From Lindgomyces ingoldianus (taxonomy: Eukaryota; Ascomycota; Dothideomycetes; Pleosporales; Lindgomycetaceae), in the NCBI RefSeq assembly GCF_010093535.1, contig NW_022985206.1, forward strand, positions 440,191 to 504,190: a stretch of DNA of 64,000 bases, in the 5' to 3' direction. The notes below the pieces were generated by a model. It was not told the origin of the DNA. It made no database searches and saw only the letters and a list, made by a program, of their open reading frames with translations. This document shows, piece after piece, positions 23,583 through 36,211 of the stretch. The stretch's first letter is position 1; every line of letters begins with the position of its first letter. The position numbers were made by a program, and so were the translations under genes.

Positions 23583-23900
23583 TGTCACGATTGTGCACGA
23601 GTAAGGTTATAGAGCTTCACAGAGGTCTAGTTTAATTACTACGTGAGGTATTATAGTAGGTATAAGATGTTGTGTAAGGAACAGAAAAGTTTAGAAGAAA
23701 ATTAGTAATTAAATACTTAGCTTAAAAGTCTAAGCGCTTTAGGTATAAATTAAGCCTATTTTAGGTTTAGTTAGTGTTAAGGCAGTTTATACTTAAGTTT
23801 ATGTCTATGTTATGTTATGTTTATATTAGACGTGCACTAATAATACTCTAGTACACGTCTAATACAGTTATGTCTAGGATCTAGAGAGGATACTGTGACA
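23583..23900. repeat. Left LTR of Ty3 copy C
   Basis: 318 bp, outer end intact and inner end TACTGTGACA. Confidence 0.95.
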
Positions 23901-23984
23901 GTACCCCCCCCCTTATTAAGAAGGGAATTCTTTACATTAGTAGTTCTAGCATTAGGTTGTCTTTATTAAGGTATAAGTTTAGTT

Positions 23985-24165
23985 TAGATAGGTATTAGGC
24001 ATAAAATTAGGTTACTGTAGAGTTCTTTTATAAGGCTTCTGCAGGTTCCTATAACAGTTTATTGTATCTAGTCTATTTTATAAAGTATTTATAAATATGT
24101 TTCTTTTTATTAAACTAAATTTATTTAACATCTTTTATAACATATTCTAGTTTGTTGTTTATAAT
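23985..24165 (-). pseudogene. Chromodomain remnant of Ty3 copy C
   Basis: On the minus strand I read LEYVIKDVKQI and then an NK-rich stretch. After it comes RYNKLLQEPAEAL, which matches the aromatic-cage and trailing TWEPAEAL-like part of fungal chromovirus chromodomains. Coordinates are approximate. Confidence 0.65.
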
Positions 24166-27100
24166 AATAGGTTTAAGTAGCAGGTTTAGCTGTCTAGGTA
24201 GATAGTTAGATTTAGAGGCTACTTAGCGCAGCAACAATACATAGAACACAGGGTGTATCTTTATGCTGTTAGGTAGGATTAATTATTAAGCATGCAATAA
24301 GACTATATAGGCTACTATAAAAAGGCTAAGGTTTTTCTAATTAAGTTTTTTTAATTATTAGTTTGTTTAGATATTTCTAGCGTCTAGCTAGACCTTCTTG
24401 CTAGCTGCATACACAAGGGCAGAAGTTTAGAATTAGTTTACATACTCTTGTTAAAAAGCTTAAGCCTATGTAAGCTTTTTATAAACATATTTAGATATAT
24501 TTTAGATCTTGTTAATAAGTCTATTTATGTCTATTACTTATATAAATTAATAAGTTAGTTAGAAGGTATTTAAAAGTAGTTTAAATCCTATTTAGAGGTA
24601 GTATCTATAGTTTGCTAAAAATAAGAATACTTGCATTAATTTAAATGTTATGTTATTAGCTTTAAACTATGCTATAGCTAACTATTTTACTTAGTTGTTT
24701 TACTAGTAGTTTATGTACACTTATAGGACTTATTTTATTATAGTGTTTATGTTCTTAGTCTAGCTGTTAGTCTCTAGGTAAAAAGCTGTAGATAAATAGA
24801 AGACAATTTAAAGCTATTTATAAAGTTTGTTCTAGAAGGCTAAGACAAACTATGTACCTCTATCTAATATAATTATGTTAGGCAGGCTATAGTAAACTTA
24901 TATGTATTAGTAGAATAACTAGGCTATATTAGAGGTAGTTATAGAGAAACATAGTATTAAGTGTTAATACTTAGTTAAGTAATTAATAACTACTATAATA
25001 TTTATATACCTTTTAGATAAAAGTAGGTCTATAATAAAATTAATTAATATGTCTTTCTAAGCTTATTTAGAAATTAGAAGTAGTTTAAGTAGGCTATTAT
25101 ACCTTTCTTAAAAGGCCTTTACTTTACAGTAAGTATAGCAACATAATACGTATTAGCGTACAGTATAGAACATGCAGGGCTAGTAGTACTCTCTCTATAG
25201 TAGGTTAAGAGTCTTTCCTCTGCCTAGGTGTCTTTTAATAGGCAAGTTGTGTATAATTTAAAGTAGTTTAATTCTTAGTTTATTAGAATTAGAGATTATA
25301 AGTTAGTTATAGTAATATAGCTTACTATTTTAGTTTTTATAGTTAGCTAGTGTTACTTTTTTTAACTAACTAGCGCTGTTTTAGAGTAAGTCTAAAGTTT
25401 TTTAAATAAATTTATTATTTAAATACTTATTAGTAATAATTTAATTAATTATCTAATCTATTTTATTTAAGTTAAGGTCTAAAAATAGCTTAGGTTAAAG
25501 TAGAGTTTAGTGTTAAGCCTTTTACACTTCTTTCTAAGCAAAGACGTCTTAGGATTGCCTTATAAAGGCATCTAGTTTCCTTCTATTTTAACTAAGATAA
25601 TAAGTAATCTTAAAATTAAAACAAAATAGGTATTTAAACTAATAGGCTTATTAGTAGCTAAGTTGTTTTATAGTTATAAAGTACTGCAAGTTCTTATAGT
25701 TAGATAGGACCTATATTAGATGCGCTGCACCTTCTAGTTTAGGTTGCTATTATTTAAAGTAGTGTACTATAGTAAGTAATTCCTTATTATAGATTTTATA
25801 ATTACCTTCTACAGAACTTATTCTTTTTAAGAAATATGCAATAGGCCTAATAGTCCTGTCTAGCTTAGTCTAGAAAAAAACTCCTGCTACTATGTAGTCT
25901 AAGGCATTAGCTTCTATAAGTATTAGTAGTTTAAAGTTAAAGTAGTAGAGTATTAAAGCTTTAGTAAAGGCTTTCTTTAGCTAGTTAAAAGACTATTAGT
26001 AATTTAAGTTAAAGTTAAATTAAATCTTTTTTTTAGTAAGTGTAATTATAGGGCTTACTTACTATAAAAAGTTATTAATAAATTATTAATAGAAGTTAGT
26101 AAATTCTATAAAAGCTTAAACATTTTTTATATCCTTTAAGTATTACTAATCTAGCATAGTTTAAACCTTAACAGGGTCTATTTAGATGCTATCTGTAAAG
26201 ATTACATATCCTAAATACATAACCTTTAATTAGTAGAACTTGCATTTATCTATATTAAGTTATAGACCTACTTCTTCTATAGCTTTTAGCACTAGGCGTA
26301 CATACTATTTATACTTTAAAAGGCTATTACTGTAGATTAGAATGTTGTTAATATACACAGTGTAAAACACATCTAGGTAGAGTTAGAGCAAGTTGTTTAC
26401 AAAATGTTAAAAAGTACTAGGCGTGTTAGCTAAGCTAAAGGGCATTACTAGGTACTTAAATAGTCTGTATTAGGTCTAAAACGCTGTTAGCTACTTATTA
26501 CCCTTTACTATTCTTAGCTTATTAAAGGCAGCAATAATATCTAACTTTATAAAATACTTTACTTTACTTAGTTAGCTTAGGGTTTCCTGTAAAAAAAGAA
26601 TTAAGTATTAGTTTTTAATAGTAATAGTGTTTAGTCTTTAGTAGTTAACACAGAATTAAAGCCTACCTTTAGGTTTCTTTATAAATAGTATAAGTAACAC
26701 TACTAGTAAGAAGCTAGCTTAAATAAACTTTTTTTTTAAGTTCTTATTAAGGTATTTTTAAAGCACTTTTAATTTGTTTAGTAATATTTTATATAGTAGC
26801 CTATAACTAAGTTATTTACTAGGCTTAAAGGTTATCTAGTAATAGTATAAATGTTATATTAAAAGCTTATTAGACTTATCTTAGAAGAAGACATATAACA
26901 GGTTATAGTAGTCTTAAAGGACTATTATCTTTAAGTTAGTGCATTTTTAGAGAGCTAAAGCTTAGTCTATATTAGAAATTATAACTATGTAGATTTTATA
27001 ATCTAGTTATTAAGCTAAGGTTATAAATAGGGCAGGTTCTATATAGTAGATGTCTATCTGCTGTTTAAGTTCTAGTTTATGTCTAAATTAAGTAAGTAAA

Positions 27101-28928
27101 AATTCTTTAAAAGCTTTCTTTTCTTTAAGTTTAAGTAGTTATTAAATTATTTTATATAGCTTATTTTAGTAAAAGGCCTAGCTTATTAGCCTTACTTAGG
27201 TAGTTCTTTTTTAAGTTATTAAGAAGTAAGTTTAAAAACCTTTTATATTAAGTGCTACTTAGGTGTTATTTAGGTGTAAGCATAAGCATATATTTTAGTA
27301 TTAGAAAGAGTTAAAGTTTAGAACTTACTTTTAGTAATTAAAAGCAACCTTATACTAATATAGCTATAGTTATTCTAGGATTAAGTTATAACATTTTATG
27401 TTTATTACATAGAGCTTAATTTACTCCTTATAGTATTAGTAGGTAATTATAATAGTTATAGTATAAAAGATAGAACCTTTTTTAAGTTGTTTTTTATTAA
27501 ATCTAGTTAAGTAAATTATTTAAGTAAGTAGTGTTAATTAAAGATTTAGTTTACACACTAGTTCTTTATTAATGTAACCTATGCTGTTTACTTCTAAGTT
27601 AATAAAAGCTTATATTAAAGCTAATATAGTTTTTTATTATAAATATATAAAAATATTAACTTAGTACTTCTAGTTATTAGTAGAGGACTTAGCCTATAAG
27701 TTAGCAAAAATCTAGTGTTAAATTAGTCCTAGAGGGCAACTTAGCCCTAGAATAAGCCTTTTTACAGGCTCTTACTGCTATAGCTGCGGCTACGTTAAGA
27801 GTAGCAAAAAAGATTAGAGCTTAAATATAAGTTAAAGCCTTTATAAAAATAAGATTAAAATAGTAAAAATCTTTAATAAGTGCTAGCAGCGCTACTTATG
27901 TAGACTTAAAAAAAAGAAATAAAGTAGTTTTAAAAGATATAACTATACTTACTATACTTAAAGCATTAACTTTTTTTTTTATAATCTTTACACTTTCTAG
28001 AACTAACTAAAGTATAATTTAAATTAATTTTTATTACATTAAAGTTCTTATTTGCAACTGCGCTAGTTTAGGGGCGTATTAAGGCTTGTACAGGGAGGAA
28101 CCTTATGTTATTATTATAGGTAGCAATTAGGTTTACATACATGTTAAGGTTGTTTAGAAGGGGTTCTTCTACTATAGCGCGTTGCAGTTTAGTTAAGAGG
28201 GAGTTATATAGGGCTATAATTAGACCTATCTTATTTAGGCCTATATTAAATGCAAGTTAGCAGAACTTAGTAAAGTGTAAAGTAAAGCTTTTTATTTTTA
28301 TTATAAAGTGTTTAAGTAACTTAGGGCTATTAACTTTTTATTTAGGTCTTTATAAGTTACTTATAAGAACACTATAAATTAATTTAAGTTAATAATATTC
28401 TTATTTATTAGTAAGTTAATTAAGGCTGTTATGTTATAGTTAAGTTAAAAGTAGGTATATAGTAACTAAGAGTGTTTAAAGAGGAATTAGTCTATGTTTT
28501 CTTTAAGTTTATATTAGAGCTTATATAGAAAAGAAGGTAGGTCTTTTTATTTTCTATTAAATAGTAAAGAATTAGAGAGTTAGTTAGATTTTATTACTAA
28601 ATTAAAAAAGTTACAGGTTGTAAGTAGTGTTAAGTAGAAAAGAGTTAAGCTATCTCTAGACTTCTAGGTAAGCTTTAAGGCTAGTAAGTTCTTAGTTCCT
28701 ACTACTATAACAGAAGTTAAGGCAGAAATAGACTACTTAATAATATAAAGCTGTTTTTTAAAGTCTTTTTAAAAAGCTTTAAAGCTTATAATGTAGCAGC
28801 TTTTCTATAAAGTAAGCGCTTTTTAAAAGGCTTCTTAGCTTACTTTAATAGCTTAGAGTTGTGCAAGTACTAAGCTTATTAGATTAGATTTAAAGGCTAT
28901 TCTTAGCTAAAGTTTTAACATAATGTAA

Positions 28929-29246
28929 TGTTATAATTATGCACAAGTAAGGTTATAGAGCTTTATAGAGGTCTAGTTTAATTACTACATAAGGTATTAT
29001 AGTAAGTATAAGATGTTATGTAAGAAATAAAAAGGTTTAAGAGAAAATTAGTAATTAAATACTTAGCTTAAAAGTCTAAGCGCTTTAAGTATAAATTAAG
29101 CCTGTTTTAGGTTTAGTTAGTGTTAAGGCAGTTTATACTTAAGTTTATGTCTATGTTGTGTTATATTTGTGTTAGACGTGCACTAATAATACTCTAGTAC
29201 GCGTCTAATACAGTTATGTCTGGGATCCGGGGAGGATACCGTGACA
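28929..29246. repeat. Right LTR of Ty3 copy C
   Basis: 318 bp, outer end intact (GATCCGGGGAGGATACCG) before the AGAGC duplication. Confidence 0.95.
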
Positions 29247-31504
29247 AGAGCTTACTAGCAAGTATTTCCTCTACTTTCTACTCCTCTACCTTATTAATAG
29301 TAATTTTAAGGGGTTTTAGAGGTTCTTATTTTAGAAGTAGATCTTAAAAGTCTTTATAAAGTACATTTAGTGCAAAGATGTTATGTATCTTTAACTTTAA
29401 AAGTAGCTTTAGGTAGTATAAGTTTCTAACTTATTTAAGTACTTTAAAGAGGCTTTTTTATTATTTAAATAGTTTTTAGCTAGGTTTTTAAACAGCTAGG
29501 TTCTTAGTGTCTAGGTAGACTATATTACTAACCTTTTAGTTATCTAGCTAGTAGTAGCAGTTAACTACAGTTTGCATCTAATCCTAGGCCTTTTCTATAT
29601 AGGTCTTAGCTAACTCCTAAGCTGCATACATGCAGGTTGCTAATGCTAGGGCATCTTTATAATTTAGCTTGTCTGTAGCTGTGATAGGTTTTGTAGAATG
29701 TTTCTAGTTCTAGCTTTAACATAGTTTAAAGCTATATAAGACTTAATATAAAGACATTTTAATTATTATATAAAGCAAGGTTATCTAAGCCTAATTAATT
29801 AGAGGCAGTAAAGAACTTTAGTTATCTTAGTAAAAAAATATAAAAAGCCTTAGTTTTTAATTAATATACTTATTTATAATCTCTATTTAGCTATTTATTT
29901 TTTTTATAATAAGCAGTAAAAAGCTTAACTTTTACACTTAAAATTTAATAGAATTTAAACCAGAAACTAGATATAAACTAAAGTCCTTAATTAAAAATAA
30001 TAGTTTTAGGTGTGTAGCTAAAATAGTACACCTATTAAATAAATAAAGTAGCTATTCCCTAAGCATTAATTATTTTATAGTAAAGGATAGAAATAGCTTA
30101 TTTAGATAAGGAATTAATTATAACTATAATCTAATTATATTTAGACTTGTCTTTAAAAAACTCCTCAAAGCTAACGCATAAGTGCTACATTAGTTAAGCA
30201 GGAATTAGTAGGGGGTAGATAAAGCCTAGGGTTTAAGTCTGTTTTAGATAAGCCTTATAATAAAAGAGGTAATTCTATACATATTGTTTATAAGTAGCTT
30301 CTATACCCTTTTAGTAGTACTTTTAAGCTAGTAACTAATAGGTCTTAGTAGCACTAAAATGTGCTAAAAATACTTAGTTATAAACTTCTTAGATAAGTTA
30401 GGTACACAGCAATAAGTCTACTAGCACACATAAGTAGTTAGCATAAAGGAGTAGTCTATTTTCTATTTAATAATAGCAGAGTAGGAGTTTTTACTTTTAT
30501 GTAAAAAAGGCTTAATTTTTTTAAAGTAATATATTAATTAATTTTAAAGAATCTAAAGACATAACCTAGTCTAGTCCTTCTATAACATTTAGTATAGCTA
30601 CTTAAGTTGTTATTTAAGTAATATAGTACTAGGCTAGTTTAAAGTTAATTTAAGAGTAAAGTTAGTATAGCTCTAGTAAAACTCTTAACTTATTATTAGT
30701 TTAAGCTACTTTTAAATTTTCTATGTTTTATTTATAATAACTAAGGATGTCTGCCCTAGTGTTGTTCTTACTAAGGGTGTACTTAATTTAGAAGTAATAC
30801 TAAGCTAACTTTTTAGCTTAATAGACCTAACAAGCATTTAGCACCTTTATTATTATAAAGTACTTTAATAAATAATAATTAGTATATACTAGAGTGCTTA
30901 TTACTATAAATATAAGCTTAGCCCTTTATTATTTAAACACAGTAACAATTGCAAATAGCTTTTTATTATATATCTCCTAGTTTAGCTCTAAACTAGATAG
31001 GACCTTACTATAAAATAATACAGGGCACTAATTTCTATCTACTTATTCCTAAAAAAGAACTTCTACTAATACTCTATTAAAAGTGTTAGTTTTAATTTTA
31101 GTTTATAACATAAAGTTAAAATAGTAAAGTGTAGGTATACTTAGTAGCATAGACTTTAGCTTTTTAAAAGCTACATTACACTTTAAAGTTTATATAAAAA
31201 AGGTAGTAAAGCTCTAAAGCATAATAATTAGTTTAGCTATATAAAATTTTTTTAGAATAAATTACTAATAAAATCTAGTAAAGCCTAGAAAAGATTTCAC
31301 ACCTGTTATAGTAGTAGGCGCCTACTAGTTATGTAGCACCTCTACTTTCTCTAGGTTAACCTCTAGTCCTTTATTTAAAAGTATATAGCTAAAATACTTT
31401 ATTTAAGTAACATAAAATTTACTTTTTTTAATTTTTACTTATAATCTTACTTGCTAGAGCCTTTCTAAGACTTTTTTAACATAAAGGATATAAGTTACCT
31501 TATT

Positions 31505-31650
31505 TTTAGAGTAAATAAGAATGTTATTAAAATAAGTAATGTAGAAATTATCTAAATAGTTAATTAATATATTATTTATATAGCGCTAGTAAGTTGCTAG
31601 ACTATTATATAATCTAAAAGGCAAAACTTTACACTTATAGATTTTGTATT
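31505..31650 (-). pseudogene. Reverse transcriptase remnant of element E
   Basis: The minus strand reads PFRLYNSLATY and then RYINNILINYLDNF. It continues with FYITYFNNILIYSKNK. The PFGL-N-x-A-T-F box and a Y-x-N-N form of the YxDD box are clear; both aspartates are asparagine, as RIP would cause. Confidence 0.85.
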
Positions 31651-33099
31651 ATGTCTAAAAGGTAGTACACTTTTTAAAGCTTAAATTTATCCTAATCTTA
31701 TTAAAGGCTATGTAAATATTAAACTTAGTAAAAATTACTGCCTTAGTAGGTTTTAACAAGAGTTTATCTATGCATAGTATTAGATACACATTCTTACAGG
31801 TAAGAGCGTTAAGTTTGTAGTAATTAACATAAATACATAAGTTGCTATTTAGTTTCTATACATAAAAGATAGAAAATGTAAAAGGGCTCTAACTCTACTT
31901 AATAAAGCTATATTTTAAATTATTTATAACATATTTCTTTATTGCCTCTAGCTCCTTAAGGTTCTGTTTGTACAACAGACTGTAACTATTAGGGAGAGGC
32001 TCTATAAGGATAATCTTATAGTTATATAGACAATGTACTAGTAGCTAGTAAGCTGCTGTGTAGCTAAATACATCTTAGTACTAATAGTATTTAAAGGGCA
32101 ATTAGAGGTTTACTAATGCTTTAGTTTTACATTTAGCGTCTAACTATAAAGCTTACTTATCTTTAATTAACTACTTAATTTTATAGATAAAAGTTAAAAA
32201 GAACTTGTTCTTTTTTCTTTTTATGTTAAAATAAAAAGCATTTACTAAAATTAAAGTAATAGTAGCTAAATAAACCTCTTTTAGACCTATTCTAGACTTC
32301 TTAATAAATAGGCAGAAAAATAATTTAAGTGTTTTTAGACTGTAAATAATAAAAGATCTATATAATTTTAGTAGCCTTAGCAAACCCTTAATATAGTAGA
32401 TTGTTAGGCTGTATAACTGCTAAAATTAGTTCTTTTCTTATAGTACATTGCGTTGTTTAATATCTAGCTCTACTTCTTTATTACGCGCAGGCTAGTTTAA
32501 TTGCATAAGTAAGGGCAGTAAAGGTTTATAAGTAGGTAGATATTTGCTAGGCTATATAATCTAATTTTTTTTATATTTAGATAAAGTTTAAAACAACATA
32601 ACTATTTAATGCTAATAATATAATCTTAGAAGCTAAGGTCTATAATAATAAAAAAGCAGTTTTAGATGCTTCTCTTATTAATTTACATATGCAGGCAGAT
32701 ATACTAGTAGACAGGGACTTAGATCTAATCTTAAAAGCCCTTAACTATAACTTTAAATAGTAAGTGTTAGATAAAGACATAGAAGCATTAAAATAATAAC
32801 TTAGTAGTTAGTAAGTTAATAAATAAAAAACTATAAGCGCTAGTATTAACTAAAAAATTTAAATAGACTTTAATACTTTTTAAATATAAAATAGTAAAGA
32901 CTTAAAAGTGTTTTCCTCTAAATAAGTATAATAAATTAATGTTTAATAAATTATACTTACTTAAGCCTAAAATAAAAAGTTTTTTTAAGTGTTACTATTT
33001 TTTATCTAAAAGGCATCTAGATTAAAATTATTTATGTTTATAAATTCTTTTTTAAAATCTTACTACTCTACCTCTATTTCTTATACTCTAGAGATAGGG

Positions 33100-33141
33100 C
33101 AGTTGCTAGTAAAATGTTCTAGTTTTCTATAATTATAACAG
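33100..33141 (-). pseudogene. Gag zinc knuckle remnant of element E
   Basis: The minus strand reads CYNYRKLEHFTSNCP, a CX2CX4HX4C nucleic-acid-binding knuckle with its second cysteine changed to tyrosine. Its position to the right of RT confirms a minus-strand gag-to-pol order. Confidence 0.75.
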
Positions 33142-34544
33142 TTACTAGAAGTTGTCTATCTTTTAAAGGCAGGTGTCTAGCTAGATTGTCTATAAGTAAT
33201 TAAAGTAGACTAGGGTACTAATAAAGGTGCAAGTTAGGGTGCACTAGAATAGTATACTGCCTTAGATGTATTACTAGAAACCTTCTAAGACTAATCTGTA
33301 CTAGGTCTAACAGTAGACTGTTAGGTAAGATTAATAGTTTACTTTAAAATAGCAGAGGTATTTCTTCTTTCTATGTTATAAGCTATTAGGTAGGCTACTA
33401 TAGTCTTAAAAAAGCTCTTCTAAGTGTGCTTAAAACCTAAGTTTAGTACTTTTAGGCTAAGTAGTATCTTTTTCTATAAGTAAAAGAACTATTCTACCTT
33501 TAATATAAACCCTTTAATAGTAGCACTAATAAAGTAAGCTTTAAAGGTAGAAAACACTTCTTTACTTATTTTTAGAGTTTAAAACGCCTATTGCACCTCT
33601 ATCTTTTTATTACTAGTAATAAAGTAAGTTTATAAAAGCTTAATTATTTTTTTATGTTCTTAAACTAAAAGCAATCTAATTTAGCTAGGTATCTAGGCTC
33701 TAGGTATTCCTTCGCGATACTAGCAGTGTGTCCCTATACTAGCGCTATGCGTGCGCGCTTACTCTAATAGTAATCTACATTAATGTTAAGTCTATCTATA
33801 ATAAAGGCTTACTATTATTTAAATGTAGGTTCTTTGCTGTCTATAAGGTTCTTAATCTTAGGCGTGCGTTTAGTAAGGTAGCTTTAAAGAAGCTTAAAGG
33901 TGCCTAAAAGGTCTCTTACTATTAGTGTAGTAGAGGTAATTTAGGGCATTATTAGAGGTAATTTAGTAGTTAGTAGGGAATAATTAAGACTAATAGTTTT
34001 TAATCTAGTTAGCTATTTAATTTATGCCCTTAATTAAGCAACTTAGTTCTTAAGGGCTATACTGCTAGAGTTTAACTCTAAATCTAGTAGGTTTTTAGCT
34101 TTAAGTCCTACAAAAAAGGGTTTAGCTATTAAAGTTAGTAGTAGTTTAGTTCTAGGGGTAGGCATCTTGCTACAGCTGCAGCTAGAATAGGTTGCAGTCT
34201 TTATAATAAGATCTAATAGTAGTTAAGAGTTAGGCATTAGTAGTTGTCCCTAATTCTAATAAGTTATTAGTAGTCTTTAGGTTTCTACCTTAGCGCACTC
34301 TTTGTAACTTTTCTAAAGGCAATCCTAATTACAGGGGATAGGAAGTTCTAAACCTAAAGGCTTTAGTTAACAGAAGGTCTCTAGAATTCTGTCTATAATA
34401 ACTAAATAATTTAATGTAACAGTGTGTAAGAACTGCAACTTAAACTAAATTAGACGCTTCTTAGAGTTAGATATAGTTAAACAAACAATTAATGCAATAT
34501 TATTAATAAGGCTGTTACTAGCAAAAGTGAGTTTTCTAATATAA

Positions 34545-34849
34545 TGTAACAGCGCAGGCAAGACAATAGGTCTGAATGCGGTATGAATCCACTCAGAGGC
34601 ATATAGGAGTGCGTGGGGACTCAGAGACCTGGGAATACCAATGACACCTATAGGCCTTGTACGTAGGATATCAGAAAACTACCGAGCTAGCTACAGGGCG
34701 AGGTGCGACTAAATACATGAGGGAATAGGGGTAACAGCAGGGGGCCGGGCAGAGTCGAGTCAGGGTCGAACCAGGGTCGGAGCCGATACGGAGACCCTTC
34801 GGATAGGATCCGAGCGACCCGAGATGGAACGATTCGTAGAATCGTTACA
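34545..34849. repeat. Right LTR of element E (305 bp)
   Basis: The outer (right) part keeps CG-rich words such as CGAGGTGCGAC that are mutated in the left LTR. Followed by the ATAAG duplication. Confidence 0.95.
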
Positions 34850-35153
34850 ATAAGAGGCTGTCATCTAGCAAATCAAGTACTTCAATACTTAGCGCGTCAG
34901 ACTAGAGGAGAATTCAAGTACTTTTAAAGCGTACAGTGGAGGATATCTATAATTCTTGTGCACAACAACTTAGTTAAACCATCCACTATATCACAGTTTA
35001 AAAAACACTTCTTAAGTACAAAAATCAGCGCCTTAGAGAAGCTCTAACTAATAAGAAGAAACGTCAACAGTGTAGTAAGCCTTTATTACTTAAAGCGCCT
35101 ACTAAATATGCTAGTGGAGCAGTCTTTTAGTCTCCTACTAAAGTTACTAAGGC

Positions 35154-35504
35154 TGTCAGATATGCGCACCTACTGTCAAGACAGGAGGAACGCTTGACGA
35201 AAGCTGCTACATAGTACGAGCAATAAGCTCGAACAGTATGTTGCAGCAAATTGCAGCATGTTGCAGCAAATTGCAGCATTTTACAGCATGTTGCAGCAAA
35301 TTGCAGCATGTTGCAAGCTGGTCGCGCATAGGGCAAGTGCGCGAGGGACTCGGATCGGCAAAACAAAAAGCCGAGCAACACGAGTAGAGCAGAAAAAGGA
35401 TCGATAAATAAACATGATCAATACAATCAATCAATCATCCCATACATCATATCCAAACCCATCATTCATCTCAGGAAGCCCAGAAACAGTGCTTCAATCT
35501 GACA
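35154..35504 (+). repeat. Solo LTR of a copia-type element, inserted in F
   Basis: 351 bp running from TGTCAGATATGCGCACC to CAATCTGACA, flanked by the perfect 5-bp duplication AAGGC (35149-35153, 35505-35509). Same LTR as copia element J at 42674. It carries seven 10-bp repeats at 35241-35310. No internal copia sequence is beside it, so it is a recombination product. Confidence 0.95.
35241..35310. repeat. 10-bp tandem repeat in copia LTR, 7 units
   Basis: Units of TTGCAGCA followed by AA, TG or TT. The copy number is 7 here, 9 at 42761-42850 and 2 at 53756-53775, accounting for most of the LTR length variation. Confidence 0.95.
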
Positions 35505-36019
35505 AAGGCACGTAAGAGACAAATCTAAAAAGAAGAGGAGAAGAAGGCTGCGCAGCTTTAAAAAAGCGAAGCAATAAGGCGCAAAGAGCAACAGAAGAAG
35601 AAGAAGGCACAATTACTTAAGGATAGGCAGCGTATAAAAGCTAAGGCAAAAGAGATTTAGCTTTAAGAGCAGAAGGAAAAGGCTGCTAAACGTAAGGAGC
35701 AGTAAATTACTTAACAAGCTTTAAAACAACTCTAGCAAGAGCTTAAATTATCTTAAAAGGGTAATAAAAAGAGCCTTAAGCAGCGCGTAGTTAATTTAAC
35801 AGCTATTGCAGATGTCGCAGCTAATTCTGCTTCAGTTGTTGACAAGCCTGTGCCAACCACCTTCTCGCGTCGCAGCCGCAAAATCAACCTTCCAAACAGG
35901 TTTAGATAGTTGAAATTAGTAGTAATCAACTCTATGTGTATTTCTGATCATTATACTAAAAAATCTTATAATTGTATTGGATATATAGGGCTCTGCAGCT
36001 GCAAAAGTTGTAGGTGAGT

Positions 36020-36072
36020 TTTTTGCGAAATCGTGCATCAGGTGGGGCCGTGCATCAGCTGGTGAGTCACGT
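36020..36072 (-). repeat. Right terminal inverted repeat of F (53 bp)
   Basis: Ends GGTGAGTCACGT immediately before the TA duplication at 36073-36074. Confidence 0.95.
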
Positions 36073-36165
36073 TATGAGTAAGCAATTTGAGCCGTGGACT
36101 GGGCACCACGTGACACAGCTAGTCGATCAAGCCCTCAAGAATGAGCAACGCCCACCTCCACCGTC

Positions 36166-36173
36166 TATAAAAG
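36166..36173 (+). promoter_or_regulatory. TATA-box candidate of the F-box gene
   Basis: TATAAAAG, 38 bp before the ATG at 36212 and 94 bp to the right of the F transposon end. Spacing fits a core promoter with a short 5' UTR; not proven. Confidence 0.5.
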
Positions 36174-36211
36174 CTCCGCAGATTCTGACATCTCTTCTGA
36201 ACGTCACTACG

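Larger units (their letters stand above)
23583..29246 (-). mobile_element. Ty3/gypsy LTR retrotransposon, copy C, nested in E
   Basis: The most complete copy of the A-D family (5664 bp). Flanked by the 5-bp duplication AGAGC at 23578-23582 and 29247-29251. Both LTRs are 318 bp. GTACCCCCCCCC beside the left LTR is the complement of the polypurine tract, so coding sense is minus. Decayed RT motifs lie near 26330-26570 and a chromodomain near 23985-24165. Confidence 0.95.
21955..34849 (-). mobile_element. Ty3/gypsy chromovirus E, inserted in F and carrying copy C
   Basis: LTRs of 305 bp (TGTAACGGCG to CGTTACA) are flanked by the 5-bp duplication ATAAG at 21950-21954 and 34850-34854. Without nested copy C the element is about 7.2 kb. 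Coding sense is minus: a C/T tract inside the left LTR is the complement of a polypurine tract. On the minus strand a gag zinc knuckle is visible near 33100-33141, RT motifs near 31505-31650 and a chromodomain near 29290 continuing at 23582-23430. Frames are RIP-broken. Confidence 0.93.
15574..35909 (+). pseudogene. Pogo/Fot-type transposase of F, RIP-damaged and split in four
   Basis: Start ATG at 15574 (MGDIEAAIAAIESLDIGEKP). The pieces are 15574-16539, 21757-21954, 34855-35153 and 35510-35909, interrupted by B, E and a solo copia LTR. Subtracting the insertions and their target duplications gives 1863 bp, exactly 621 codons with a terminal TAG at 35907, so splitting caused no net frame change. 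N-terminal helix-turn-helix DNA-binding regions of the psq/CENP-B kind span residues about 1-130. A DDE domain follows: the first aspartate (codon 155, 16036) survives, while codons 275 (16396) and 311 (16504) are asparagine where aspartate is expected. The C-terminus is the usual Lys/Glu/Gln-rich coiled-coil-like tail. Many in-frame TAG/TAA codons are present, so it is dead. Confidence 0.9.
15485..36072 (+). mobile_element. Pogo/Fot-type (Tc1/mariner superfamily) DNA transposon F, expanded by nested insertions
   Basis: Terminal inverted repeats of 53 bp with one mismatch lie at 15485-15537 and 36020-36072, starting ACGTGACTCACCAGCTGATG. A TA target duplication flanks them (15483-15484 and 36073-36074). 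Inside are Ty3 copy B (16540-21751), Ty3 chromovirus E with C inside it (21955-34849) and a solo copia LTR (35154-35504). Removing the three insertions and one copy of each 5-bp target duplication leaves about 2115 bp, a usual size for this family. The ends are nearly unmutated and the interior is RIP-damaged. Confidence 0.93.

Noticed and set aside
32171..32383. 70-codon minus-strand frame in element E
   Set aside because: Lys/Leu/Phe-rich chance survivor of RIP inside the gag-pol region of E.
35127..35434. Cys/Gln-rich small proteins on the minus strand (and similar ones at 42665-42953 and 53651-53887)
   Set aside because: They are translations of the 10-bp tandem repeat in the copia LTR, occur on both strands and change with unit number.
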